The translations under genes and the position numbers were made by a program. A DNA stretch of 64,000 nucleotides from assembly GCA_903632075.3 (NCBI GenBank), contig CAHIKZ030004135.1:1224501-1288500 (forward strand). The letters run 5' to 3'. Shown here one piece after another: positions 1 to 10,504 of this stretch; the first letter of the stretch is position 1, and each line of letters opens with the position of its first letter. Origin of the DNA: Acanthosepion pharaonis. Taxonomy: Eukaryota; Mollusca; Cephalopoda; Sepiida; Sepiidae. Under the pieces are notes generated by a model. It made no database searches. It saw only the letters and a program-made list of their open reading frames with translations, and was not told where the DNA came from.

Positions 1-26
1 AACAGAAACTGCAGAATATATCTTAC

Positions 27-98
27 TTTGTCTTCGTTGATATCAAGACTCAGCAATTGTTGTGTTAGCACAGCTGGTTTGGCAAGATGATAAGCAGC
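27..98 (-). CDS. COMMD10: COMMD10, coding exon 4 (partial gene)
   Basis: This 72-base exon encodes 24 residues in phase 0, beginning AAYHLAKPAVLTQQLL and ending in NEDK. It lines up with the COMMD10 stretch that follows the acidic EEEEEK segment (AVYHNVKPAALQQQL in the human protein as I recall it). The acceptor reads TTTTCAG just before the exon and the donor is GTAAGA just after it. It is the most downstream exon in the window; the remaining part of the protein, including the C-terminal COMM domain that pairs COMMD subunits into the Commander ring, must lie left of base 27. I am confident of the identity because all four exons keep order, phase and family similarity. Confidence 0.9.
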
Positions 99-1289
99 CT
101 GAAAATACAGATCAAATAATAAAAGATAATAACAACACTTATGTTCTTATTTGAATTTCTTCAATGAAACATTTTCATTATTATTAATTTCAGATAAGTT
201 AATCTTTCTTCAATTTTCATTGCTATTTACATCTTATGACCACAAAATAAGCAGCCTGGATCCGATGCAGAATGTAAAATGACCTGGCCATTACAATAGA
301 AAAAAAAAGAGAAGGGAACACAATGAAAATAGAATGAAAGCTAAACTAATCTGAAATAAAAAAAAAAATTTTAAAAAATTCTATTTTTGAACATTATGAT
401 ATATTTTTCAAAATAAATCAATTGCAAAAGCCTTGAAAAGTGGATGTAATTGTTTTGTTCTAAGCAGAAGTAGAATTAATACATTTTCAGACAGCATTAG
501 ATTTGTTAATTTGTGGAAGGTACAAAAAATGATTTATATCTCAAAATAAAATTCACAATTTTAATTCAAAGAGAAATGATGTCTCAGTTTTAATAAATCT
601 CTTACAACAGTCATAGTAAGAATATATTCACTCAGTCCTTTAAACAGTTATCCTGAATTTGATCTAATTTATAAGGAGGTATGAATAGAGGAGATAAGCC
701 ATATCTGTTTCAAAATTAAAGGTTTCATGGCAGTGGCAATTGGTTTGATTTTTTTGTGATAAAAGCAATGATCTATTTTTTCAGTGTACAAAAACGTATT
801 CTAGACTACTAAAGCTTCCTATGAAAATACTATGGGGCACAAATTAGAACACAAGCAATTCATACATTTTAATATTACAAAAAATAAATTAAAATACTTA
901 CAGAGTTAAATAGTAGTTTATCTATTGATAAATAATATATATATATATATATATATATAATGGTTGATAGAAAAAACATGACAATCTAGCCTTTTTTTAA
1001 AGATAGATTTAATTTTCTTTTTTTTAAAAAGATACCTTTCTTACAAAATAATTCTCTTGCTATTTTTCCATGCTCAAATCAATATTTTAACACTTCTATT
1101 TTACAATGCTCTGGTTGTAGAAAAATAAAGATGTCACTAAATATAAATTATAGCAACAGGAATAAAATAAACTTGAAACAGTAGAGTCAAAAAGATATTG
1201 TAAGTAGAAAAACATTTTAATGATTTGCTTCTTTTATAAACAAATTATGATTAATAAGTGATTTACATTGATTGGACTGCTATCTCCCT
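99..1289 (-). other. COMMD10 intron 3, distal part
   Basis: This is AT-rich intron sequence between exons 3 and 4. I see no coding signal. It contains poly-A and poly-T runs and an (AT)n tract near 934-958. The whole intron (99-3536) is about 3.4 kb and is enlarged by a SINE and a Tc1-type transposon relic listed separately. Confidence 0.7.
934..958. repeat. (AT)n microsatellite
   Basis: This is an uninterrupted alternating AT tract of about twelve units inside COMMD10 intron 3. Confidence 0.9.
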
Positions 1290-1500
1290 TTAACACAACT
1301 CTCTAAGTTTTTGTTCACCACTACAGTAGCCAGGTATTGAACTCACAACACTTTGGGACAAATTACTGGAACCAATTAATGCTTTTATCCACTGAATCAT
1401 GTGTCCTTGAGTTCAGTACCTCAATACCCAATTGAGTTCAACAGTCCAAACAATGCAAATAATTACAATACCTCATCTCAGAAATAGAGACACATTAATA
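1290..1500 (-). mobile_element. tRNA-derived SINE, copy 1
   Basis: On the minus strand the block carries GAGTTCAATACCTGG, which fits a Pol III B box, and it is closely similar to 41500-41695 (shared TATTGAACTCACAAC and TTACAATACCTCAT blocks on the plus strand, in the same order). Two copies with a B-box-like motif point to a tRNA-type SINE. The ends are approximate, and no target-site duplication was found by eye. Confidence 0.5.
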
Positions 1501-2244
1501 AGTGATATAAGAATTTACAAACATGGAAAATAGAATACCAGTAAAAAAAAAAAAAAAATTTAAAAATTCATTTGTGTTTACAAAAGCACAAAGAAAATTC
1601 CTTCAAACCATAACAAAAATACCTTTTCGCATATCAAGTTACTCACTCTTAAGATCTATAAAAACATTTTCCTCTTCATCTAATAAAAGATTGGCATGTA
1701 AAAAGAAACAAATGCCAAAGTTTTATTCAAAAGCTAACTTTCTAAAATTTCTAAATTCTTTTTATGCAATATATTTCATTAATTGAATGATTGACAAAAG
1801 CTTCTGATTTAAATAAATTGGAATTTCAATAATGCCACTTTTTCAAAATGGTTGCAGTAAAGAGAAAAAATATTGGATAAAATATAATTATTCTATTGTT
1901 GCATTTTCTGCTATTTAAAAGTGAAGACTTGTATATAGCTAACAAATATTTTGTTATATTAAGACTAATGAAAGAAACTGAGAAGTGATTGCAGAAATCA
2001 ACAAAAATGAATATACACTGACATGGGTTAAAAGTATGTAATGGTGACACCATTATATCTTGACATCATGAAAATATCCAGACCTATATCAGTTCTATCT
2101 GGCAAGTCAGTGTGAACACTATAAAGGTGATGGGAATTATCAGAGTTCAAATGGTGTATAATAGTAGATACCAAACAGATGGGGGATATTGTACATCTGA
2201 AATTGTGGTAACATTTCATATCCCTTGACCTACTGTGTCAGATA

Positions 2245-3090
2245 TGTACTGGAGAATACCTGATGGAAGGTATTCTGCTCACCATAGACAATGCTGTGGC
2301 CAAAAATGATCATGACCAGAGGCATCTAGTGAAAACTGTTTGCAGTAACAGACAACTAACACTGGCTAAAATGACATCCACACTTCATGCAGAAGGTACC
2401 AGATGCATATCCATCATGTCAGTTTCCATGAGATATGGAAGATGATCCACCACAGTAGCCTTGTTAACAACACAACACCAGATATAGTGCCTAACCTGGG
2501 CTTGTGGTAACACTAATTGAATATTAGAAAATTGACAGCAGGTGGCATAGTCCAATGAGTCATGATTCCAGTAGTTGAAAGTTGATGGTATGGCATAGAC
2601 CTCATGAGGCCATGAATGCCTAGTTGTTGACAAGGTACTATAGAGATTGGTGGTTGTTCCATAATGGTATGGAGTATGTTCACATGGTATAGGTTAGGCA
2701 CACTAGTCCACCCAGGTGACCACTGCTTCTTGACCCTTTTCACCTATTCATGAACTTCATGTACCCCAACAACTATGGGTTTATTCCAGACACAAGTTAC
2801 CCAGAATTTGTTGAAGCATTCTGGAGAATTCCAACAAATAGCCTGGCCAACATGTTCAACTGACATGAGCCCAGTCAGACATTTATGAAACATGGTGGAA
2901 AGGTCTATTAATATGCAGCACCAAAAAATATCAGGAAGCAGTGGATAGCTATTGAAATAGCATAGCTCAATATCTCTCCAGAGCTCTTTCTACCATTTGT
3001 GGAATTGATGTCATGTTGACCAGGCTAAATGGGGTTCATACACTATTAGAGATCTATTCTATGACTTCTACCACATCAATATATACCGTA
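2245..3090 (+). pseudogene. Tc1-like transposase, decayed
   Basis: Frame fragments on the plus strand read in the order of a Tc1-family DNA transposase. First comes a helix-turn-helix-like segment (DQRHLVKTVCSNRQLTLAKM, 2317-2376). Next is a piece resembling the start of the catalytic core (LTWAC, then SNES). Then a WYGVCSHGIG-like segment matches the VMVWG region, and finally a segment resembling the WPxxSPDxxPIEHLW box (AWPTCSTDMSPVRHLWNMVE, near 2847-2906). The frames are broken by many stops and shifts, so the gene is dead. It sits inside COMMD10 intron 3, in the opposite orientation to the host gene. The family assignment rests on motif order, not on an intact DDE triad, which I cannot place securely. 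Confidence 0.6.
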
Positions 3091-3536
3091 CAAATAGGAT
3101 TGTAAAATAAACAAATGAAAACAGAAAAGAAAATTTTTATCTGAATATTTATGTTTATTTTAAAAGTGGATGCCGAAATGTTTTGGACCCAACCTACTTC
3201 CCAAAATCTGATCAAATGACCAGACATCAGATTTTTTTTTCTAAGGAATTTATAAGTGAGCCAAGAATTTTTCAGTACACTTCACAAACACAAATTAAGC
3301 ACACAAGTTTGAATCAATCAAGACAAAGTCAAATTAATTTACATTTCAGATTTCTTTTGAACACCCTAAAATAGTGTTTTCAAATTTCTCCATATATCTT
3401 TTTGGTTAAATATATATTTTAAAACCTTCAGACAATAGTGTTGTCAATGAATTCCACAATCCTAGTTTTGTAATAATTATTCTAAATATGGAAATGTATG
3501 CAATCAGCATATAAAATATTAAAAGTTTCTACAAAC

Positions 3537-3647
3537 CTGTTGTAGAAAAAACTCCAATGTTTCTAATAATAATTCTAAGTCATTTGCTGGGAGATTAAAT
3601 GTTGACTGTAATTTCTCTTCCTCTTCCTCTGTAAAGGACCTCTCATC
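3537..3647 (-). CDS. COMMD10: COMMD10, coding exon 3
   Basis: This 111-base exon encodes 37 residues in phase 0: DERSFTEEEEEKLQ, then STFNLPANDLELLLETLEFF. The acidic SFTEEEEEKLQ segment is the clearest COMMD10 signature in the window (human SFSEEEEEKLQ from memory). The acceptor is TTTTCAG and the donor GTTTGT. The segment belongs to the helical N-terminal domain, which in COMMD proteins is poorly conserved between paralogues; that makes a match to COMMD10 specifically, rather than to another COMMD protein, more convincing. Confidence 0.93.
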
Positions 3648-4981
3648 CTGAAAATAGAAAAGATTTGACACACAGTTATGAATTTTGATCAAAAGTTTTC
3701 ACTGTATAATGTTCAATCAATGGAACTAATATGTACTAATTAATTAAGTGCATTAAAAAGAAAGAGATTATGTTGAAAAAAATATATTTATTGCTCAAAA
3801 TAAATGTCTCTTTTTTTCTTTTTTTTTTTTTTAAATCAAGAGGCTATAGAGTGGAGGTACCTACCTGAAAGTATTAAAATCCAACAATTATTTGATTTTG
3901 CAAGAATTTTCAAATCAACTTTTTTCAAGACAAATATTTTCTATACTAATCTTTGGTCACCAGCTGACCCAAGAAAAACAAGAGTTTTAACCAAAATTTC
4001 GAACATTCTCAAAAGGATCAAAAAATATAATTTAATAATAAAAAATACTTTACTCATTCCTTTTAATAACAGAGATTTTGACAATAAAAATCTGTTTCCT
4101 ATTAAGTTTGGGGCTTTTTTTATCATGTATACTCATTTTTTAGCGAATGTGGGGAGGTTCCTAGACTAGTGAAAACAAACTTGAAAATAATTTAGTTCAA
4201 TTCTTCTTACTCTAAATATACAAATCGTTTCTTTCCAGGAAACTGAAAATGTATTATAAGCCCAGAAAAAGAAATCCGATGGGTATACTGCCAGGGGAAG
4301 CAACTCTGTAATAAAATTGCCTCCCCTAAAAACAAACAGGTTTGAGTATTCAATGAAAATTTTTTTCTTTTTTTCTTCGTTTTCAATTAATGTTGTCTCA
4401 AATTATATAACATACTATTTGTTTTAATAATTAATTACAAACTGTGCTATGTGTAAACCATTTATAATGTTAAAAGACATATTCACGCACACTGATCTGT
4501 CAATACAGACAATGGATACTGATGATGAGAAATGATTAGTAGATTTACCTTAAGGTAAATTCAATAAGTGTCTTTTCTTAAATTTCAAAGTGTCATATAA
4601 TATAAAGCATTTGAATGAAATTTTTATTGCAATCATTTTAAGAATCTTGAAGGAAGGATTTGAACATTGGTGCATTTTAAAACAAAATTAATTTATATAT
4701 AATTTACAAACAAATACATTTGCTAAAAAGATTAAGAAGGAGTTGATAATCTTATCAAAACTTTATCTGAGCCAAATTAACTCTTTCTAAAGATAATCAC
4801 AATAGACTACTATAATCAAAAACTAAAATTTAACGTGGAATTTTCAGCATTATTTAAAAACTAAAAGTAAGTTTACGAATTTTATTTTAAAAAAACAATT
4901 TTTAGAAATTAACATGAAATCAAAATTTTTCTTCACTTCATAATTCAATGACAAATCAAATTACTGGTTTTTAACACTTAC
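3648..4981 (-). other. COMMD10 intron 2
   Basis: This is a 1.33 kb AT-rich intron. It contains a 121-codon open frame on the opposite strand (3804-4169) with no recognised domain, which starts in a poly-T tract. It also contains a hairpin at about 4293-4327, with 11-base arms (one G-T pair) around a 13-base loop. I see no recognised transposon. Confidence 0.6.
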
Positions 4982-5072
4982 CTTCAAGTGTATCTTTTGC
5001 AAAATACGTGACAATAGAGGCATAAACAATTTGGAATCTAATTCATTGATGAAGCCAACAGCTTTCTTGATG
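4982..5072 (-). CDS. COMMD10: COMMD10, coding exon 2
   Basis: The exon is 91 bases. Its first base completes a serine codon split across intron 1 and is followed by 30 codons: IKKAVGFINELDSK, then LFMPLLSRILQKIHLK. This matches the COMMD10 N-terminal helices (MKKAVSLIN and LLTRILQKLHLK in the human protein from memory). The acceptor is TAATACAG and the donor is a consensus GTAAGT. Exon 2 ends in phase 0, which fits exon 3. Confidence 0.92.
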
Positions 5073-6063
5073 CTGTATTAAAATGAATAGAGAAATTTTA
5101 GATTTTATAGTGCTGCATAACATAAAATATCATTATTTATATTTTTTACAAATCTGTTAATAATTTAAATAAACTCATAACAATCACTTTCTAATAATCT
5201 CCAGGGTGTTGTAACAACCTAAATTTTTTAGGGGACAGAAACACCAAGACAGCTACAGAGCTATTTAAAGGTTAAATTAAAACCCCTACGAAATGAGTAA
5301 CAGACAAAAAACAAAAACATCAGTGAGTATTTTTCTGTATTATACTCAAGAAAAAATTAACACGACGATTTTAGAGGAAGACAACAACCTCAGTAAAACA
5401 GCTGACTAGTTGAAATCTCTGAATAAGAGATGTTGAAAATAAATTCCGGTCATTTATAACGAAGAAATATAATTTCTCAACAAGAATGTTGAAGAGATGT
5501 AAAAAAGAACAGTTATTTTCCCGTATTTTTAATTCATTTGAACAAATGTGTAAGGGTTTTGTTTAAGAAAGTTCAAATTAAAATAAATGATTATTAAAAA
5601 TATATATTACTTTTTTTAAATTCGTCTGTTAAAACACAGACGAATTTAATATTTTTAAACATTAAAATATCTTCAAATATTCGTTAAAACATATCACAGG
5701 TTTATAAATAATTTATTAAAATTTTTATTGCAATTGTATATAAACAGTAAATTTAAATAAATTTATGTTTTTTAAATGAATTACTAAATAAAATGAGAAC
5801 GCCCCTAAAATAATATTTGGACATAAAGTGGGTGACCAGTTCAGCATATAGTTTAGATTTCAAAATGATCCCCCCATTTTACATCGAGCTACAAACTGAA
5901 CCACTATCGGTCAATGTAAACATAAAGAAACAAATTAACGAAACTAAAGAGGGTATTAACGATTACTTTAATGTGATGTACGAACATATTTTATTATATC
6001 AAGTGTAAAACTAAATGAAATAGTTTATTAAAACAGAAAAGGTAAATAAATTATTAAACAGAC
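5073..6063 (-). other. COMMD10 intron 1
   Basis: This is a 991-base AT-rich first intron with donor GTCTG and acceptor ACAG. It includes a 63-codon open frame on the plus strand at 5817-6008 with no recognisable domain, which I regard as chance. Being next to the divergent promoter, it could hold regulatory sites, but none is evident. Confidence 0.6.
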
Positions 6064-6092
6064 CTGGTTGTATTGGAAAACATAGGCGCCAT
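6064..6092 (-). CDS. COMMD10: COMMD10, coding exon 1 with start codon
   Basis: The ATG at 6092-6090 opens a nine-codon exon (MAPMFSNTT plus two bases of a serine codon) that joins exon 2 in frame to give MAPMFSNTTSIKKAVG. The start context is TCAAAATGG, with an A at -3 and a G at +4, a strong animal initiation context. Human COMMD10 likewise has a short leader before its MKKAV segment. COMMD10 is one of ten COMMD subunits of the Commander complex, which recycles membrane cargo from endosomes. In total the four exons cover about 101 of roughly 200 residues. The start is chosen because it is the only ATG in frame with exon 2 and it sits directly beside a promoter-like gap. Confidence 0.85.
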
Positions 6093-6130
6093 TTTGAAAC
6101 TCACGTGACTTCACAGTTTGACGAAGAAAA
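6093..6130. promoter_or_regulatory. Putative bidirectional promoter with E-box
   Basis: Only 38 bases separate the COMMD10 start codon from the start codon of the plus-strand exon at 6131. The gap contains TCACGTGA (6101-6108), a palindromic CACGTG E-box; the ten-base window CTCACGTGAC differs at one position from the CLEAR consensus GTCACGTGAC bound by TFEB-type factors. USF/MYC-type factors use the same core. No TATA box is seen. The arrangement is typical of head-to-head housekeeping genes, but transcription start sites cannot be seen from sequence and both 5' UTRs must be very short or overlap. Confidence 0.55.
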
Positions 6131-6296
6131 ATGAATATCCTTTTAGAGAGGGGTGATTTGGATCATTATAAATTTGTATCGGCTTTAACTTTCTGTGACG
6201 GAGGAATGTTTAATGGAACAATAATTATGAGTGAGACTCAAAGCCTGAAAACAGACGACACTGTGTGCCAGGAACTATTGTATAACTTTGATCGAG
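6131..6296 (+). CDS. First coding exon of an unidentified gene divergent from COMMD10
   Basis: The ATG at 6131 has an in-frame TGA nine bases upstream (6119-6121), so it is the first methionine. It opens 55 codons (MNILLERGDLDHYKFVSALT, then FCDGGMFNGT, and ending QELLYNFDR) plus one base. A consensus donor, GAG|GTAGG, follows at 6297. The segment is soluble, slightly acidic, with no signal peptide, membrane segment or known motif. I do not recognise the family. Support comes from the start codon placement next to a shared promoter, the intact frame right up to a good donor, and a codon composition less AT-biased than the flanks. The next exon was not found; it may lie in the repeat-rich interval to the right or beyond the window. 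Confidence 0.55.
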
Positions 6297-6530
6297 GTAG
6301 GAAAAAATTATTATTTATCAAAATTTTTAAAGTTTATGATAGACCACCATGCGTTTTTCCGAAATGTAAATTAAATTTTAATTTTTAATAAATTAAAAAG
6401 GATTAATTAATTAGTTGTATTTTCTAAAGGTAATGCTTACCTTTGAATTTAAAAATTAAAATAACGTATTGAGGTCAAAAGATAAAGTAGAAGTCATTAC
6501 CTGTTCGAAAAAGCGAAAAAAATTTTTAAA

Positions 6531-6537
<7 letters not shown>

Positions 6538-6581
<44 letters not shown>
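6538..6581. repeat. (AT)n microsatellite
   Basis: This is an uninterrupted AT tract of about 22 units lying 240 bases inside the putative first intron of the plus-strand gene. Confidence 0.95.
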
Positions 6582-6584
<3 letters not shown>

Positions 6585-7321
6585 AAGAGGTACGGAAGAC
6601 CAGCAGTGCTATAATCAAGAATTTATTTGTGTTTAAAACTAAATTTTCATTAACCTTATATAACCAATAGTTTAAGAATGTATATTTTTACTTTACGCTT
6701 TTATTAAAATTAGTAATGAATAATTGTATTTTTTATATTGACTGAACGGGAATTAGGAAATTAGATTAATAATACTCCTCTAATATTGAATAGGAGCCAG
6801 TCAACACGAAATATGAAAATTATTTCCTTTTGTACAGCCATACTAAAAATAATCTAACTATTGCTAAAAAGATAAAATAAAATTCTTTGTTGGAATTTAA
6901 TTTGAGAACAACAATTTCACAAGTTCACATTTTCGCTATTTTTTCTATCCCCACTCCAACCTCTTTTTAATTTCAAAACCGGCTCCCAAGGCCTTTGTTG
7001 CAGATGTGTGTGATGTGTGTTGGAGAGGAATAGAAGGTTTGAATTATCAGAAGGCTTAAAATTGTGTGTGTTCAATAATCTTCCATCCACAACAATTAAT
7101 ACAAGACATAGAAATAATAATTCATAAACATCTTGTTTCAAATCATAACAATTGAATTTATTAATATTTGATATACATGCATGAATACTGAGTGAAAAGG
7201 TTAGACAGAGTTGTGTCTCTTAGATTAGGTAATATTTGTACCTAAGTTCATAAAGTGAAAGTAATTATTAAATTGTAGTCTAGGAAGAATAAAGTTTCTT
7301 TAGCAAATTTGGCTCCAAAGA
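6582..7321. other. AT-rich sequence, nothing recognised
   Basis: No coding or repeat signal is seen between the AT microsatellite and the LINE at 7322. A 74-codon minus-strand open frame (6917-7141) has no recognisable domain. Confidence 0.6.
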
Positions 7322-9168
7322 TTATTGGCGTCTCTGCAAGAGCGTATTGAACAATTGCAAACCCTCTATACCTCCTTTATTCAACCAGTTCGAAGTCCTG
7401 ACCTCCTCTACCGACAAGGCTGAATGCTTTGCTCGGAAATTTTCATTCAACTCTACGCTCGACTCTTCCGGTGTACCCATACCCGACTTCCCTCTTAGAA
7501 CTGAGGCCATATTGAGTGGGTTAAACATAACCCCATCTTTGGTACTGGGAGTTATCTCTAATTTAGATCCCAACAAAGCTAGTGGCGGTGACGGGATACC
7601 AACCATTGTCTTGAAGAAATGCGTGCCTGAACTGGCGCCCGCCCTTTCTAAACTATACAACTACTGCCTCAAGGAATCTTGTTTTCCTGACTGCTGGAAG
7701 TCCTCTTCGATCGTTCCTGTCTTCAAGAACTCCGGCGACCCCTCTGACCCTTCCAACTACCGTCCTATCAGTCTCCTTCCCTCTTCGCAAAGTCTTCAAG
7801 CTCTAATCAATATCGGGGTAGTTAACCACCCACATCCCATAATCTGCTCTCTGACAAGCAATATGGTTTCCGCTTTGCCCGATCTACAGCCGATGTGCTC
7901 ACAGCCATCACTGAAACAGTCTACCGAGCTCTCCAAAATAATGGAGAAGCCCAAGCCGTGGCACTTGACATCTCCAAAGCATTTGATAGGGTTTGGCATG
8001 CCGGCCTTCTGCACAAGCTCCGGGGTTATGGCATTACGGGTCAATTATATAACGTAATACAATCATTCCTGTCAAACCGAGAACTGAAGGTCGTTTTCAA
8101 CGGATTCTCCTCCAGTTCCTATCCCACGAACGCAGGTGTCCCTCAAGGCTCCATCCTAGGCCCCACTCTATTCCTTATCTACATAAATGACCTTCCCGAC
8201 GCCGTAACTTCCCAAGTAGGCATCTACGCGGATGACACCACAATTTATTCTTGCCTCAAAAACAAATCTAGTCTCGCTGACAAAACTCACCTTGCCGTGC
8301 GTCTCGAAAAGGACCTCCAATCGATTGTGAACTGGGGCATGAATTGGCTGGTCAACTTCAACGCTCAAGACAAAACTGCTCTCTATTAATCACCACAGAG
8401 AGCCTTCCCTTCCCTCCATTAGAATGTCTGACGCTCAACTTCTTGAGAGCAACTCTCTGCGGCTTCTTGGTCTCACGTTGACTGCTGACCTGAGATGGAA
8501 TAAATACATCGAGTCAATTGCCTCGTCCACTGCGAGGAAAGTTGGCTCCCTGAGCCGCGCTAGGAAGTTTTTCTCCCCTGAGTCAATCCTCCAACTATAC
8601 AAATCCACAATTCGCCCTTGCATGGAGTATTGCTGCCATATATGGTCTGGCGCCCCTTCTGTCTGCCTCGGGGTTCTTGATAGGCTCCAGAGGCAGATAT
8701 GCAATATGGTTGGCCCTGCCCTGGCGTCTCGTCTACAGTCACTTTCTCACAGATGCGTCGTCACCTCCCTCTGTCTGTTCTACAAATACTTTCATGGAAA
8801 TTGCTCTGAGGAGCTGCATTCGCTGGTTCCCAGACGTCATGAGTTCCAGCACCCTACGAGGCTGGCATCCCGCTCTCACCCCCTCACTGTCGAAACTCCT
8901 AAATGTAGCCGTCTCTTCTACTCTAATAGCTTCATGTCTTGCACCTCTCGCCTGTGGAACTCCCTTCCCTTCTCCTGTTTCCCTGCGAGCTATAATCTCC
9001 AGCTATTCAAGTGTAATGTCAATCAACAATTCCAGTTGCCTTGATCTATCCACTACCCTCATCCTTTCTTCTATCACTCCTATCTGATCTTGCTATTTCC
9101 TGTAACCCCTTGCATCCTAGTGGCTTCCCGCCTTGCTTGGGGTGAAATGCTTAAAAAAAAAAAAAAAA
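7322..9168 (+). mobile_element. LINE family A, copy 1 (5'-truncated)
   Basis: This is the best-preserved copy of a jockey/CR1-type non-LTR retrotransposon. It starts in the linker just upstream of reverse transcriptase, so the endonuclease is missing, as expected for a 5'-truncated insertion. It runs through the C-terminal region to a 3' terminus TGCTTGGGGTGAAATGCTT followed by a 17-base poly-A. Base composition is clearly more GC-rich than the flanks. Five more copies of the same family occur in the window. Confidence 0.85.
7347..9044 (+). pseudogene. Reverse transcriptase of LINE family A, frameshifted
   Basis: Three overlapping frames make up one reverse transcriptase. The first (7347 to about 7800) carries the NKASGGDGIPT and NYRPISLLPS motifs. 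The second (about 7830-8389) carries the YGFRFARSTADVL region, ALDISKAFDRVWHAGL, GVPQGSILGPTLFLIYINDL and the catalytic YADD box at about 8227-8238. The third (about 8360-9044) carries the LRLLGLTL and LYKSTIRPCMEYCCHIW segments and the C-terminal tail. At least two frame changes, near 7780-7830 and 8350-8370, disrupt it, so it cannot make a working enzyme. Motifs and the CR1-like C-terminus support jockey/CR1-group membership; the exact clade is not settled. Confidence 0.88.
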
Positions 9169-10250
9169 ATGTTTGGAATTGTGTATTGTACAAGTTGGTA
9201 AAAGTTCAGAAGAGATTTCAGAGTTCGTACTTGCGTGAATGTTGATAATGGTCTTTAACGTCTGACTGCATCAGTCAAGACGGGAGTTCTTGAAGATTAC
9301 ATCTTGGTAAATGGCACGTGAGAGAGAGAAAAAGAAACACAAGGGAGTTTACACATGTTCTGTTTTTATAATTTAGTTGTACCATGTGGGAGGCTCAAAT
9401 GGAGAACACAGGAAAACAGATTTGTTGCGTGCAGGCAATTTGATTGGTCAGCGAGCTAGTTTTGAGGAGATTAACCAAGGAATGCTTGTTATATATTTTT
9501 AAGATAGTGATGGTGAAAATTACAACAGGAATAGTGCATTTCCTAGCAGGGGTTAACTGGCTTGTTGTGGAAGAGTCCACACCTTGATTCTTATCAGAGA
9601 TAAGAATGTGTTTTCTGACCAATAGAGGGGCCAGGAAATTTGTACAACGATTTTGGAGGGAAAAGTCCCCGATCCATCGGAGCCTCCCAAAACTCCATAA
9701 ATTTAGAGAATCTTGCCTATTTCGACAGTGAGAAATCTGCCCACCGTCTGTGAGGTCAACATTAGGGAGCTCCAGAACCTCTTTCACCAAAGAACTACTA
9801 AAGGGCTGTCAAGAACAAACATCGGTCCACTATTCAAGACCAATCCAAAGCTGCATCCCTTCACCACTCCTTCTGACGAGCACACTGGACTTCTGTCGTC
9901 GACCTATGAACTCACTCAAATTGCAGGATTCCTTCATCTGCGAATAATTTTCCCACTCTACAAGAACTGTGAGTATTTCTATCTGAACCTTAAAAATAAT
10001 ATTCTAATCGCTTAAAGAACTCTTTAGGCGCTCAGAGAAATATTTTGAGCAAGCCTTTTTTAAGTTAAGAACATTTTCTCTTTTCCTTTTCTTTCTCTAC
10101 TAATCGTCTTGTCATCCCTTTACCTTTTTTTCTGTATATATTGTAAATAAACATTTTCTTCTTTTGTTGTTACTCAATGAGCAGGAGTTTTTTCTTTATC
10201 CATACGTGCCTAAAAGAGAGAGTTTGTCCACTCTAATCTTGCTGTTTTAC
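9169..10250 (+). mobile_element. LTR-like or retroposed unit adjoining the LINE tail
   Basis: The block begins with TG directly after the LINE poly-A. It contains a CCAAT-type GATTGG (9438), a TATA-like CCATAAATTTAG (about 9694), a more GC-rich central part and an AATAAA signal near 10147. This order (promoter then polyadenylation signal, no open frame of note) resembles a solo LTR. No second copy, inverted termini or target-site duplication was found, so the call is tentative. A 100-codon open frame at 9713-10015 has no recognised domain. Confidence 0.3.
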
Positions 10251-10504
10251 TCACGTTTTTTTTTGCAATTTTTTAAACCTCAACCCAATTTTTAACCTCA
10301 ACCCTTTAATGTGGGAAAACCAGGACAAATTTCTTTGCATCTTTTTAAAAAGCTTCACACTTTACACTTTTTTTATCTTCAAATAAGTCTTGTGTCAAAC
10401 AGCAATGGAATTAATCTCAAAATCTTAATTTTTAAAAAATAATATTAAGTGTAGTTTTTTTTCTGTCCAATGAAAATAACATGTTTTGTTAAATTATGCA
10501 AGCA

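Noticed and set aside
3804..4126. Overlapping open frames on both strands in COMMD10 intron 2 as host genes
   Set aside because: No recognised domain, no splice context, extreme AT composition; kept only as a low-interest observation.
7322..8742. Several minus-strand open frames of 60-112 codons over the LINE at 7.3-9.0 kb
   Set aside because: They are antisense shadows of the reverse transcriptase and have no motifs of their own.
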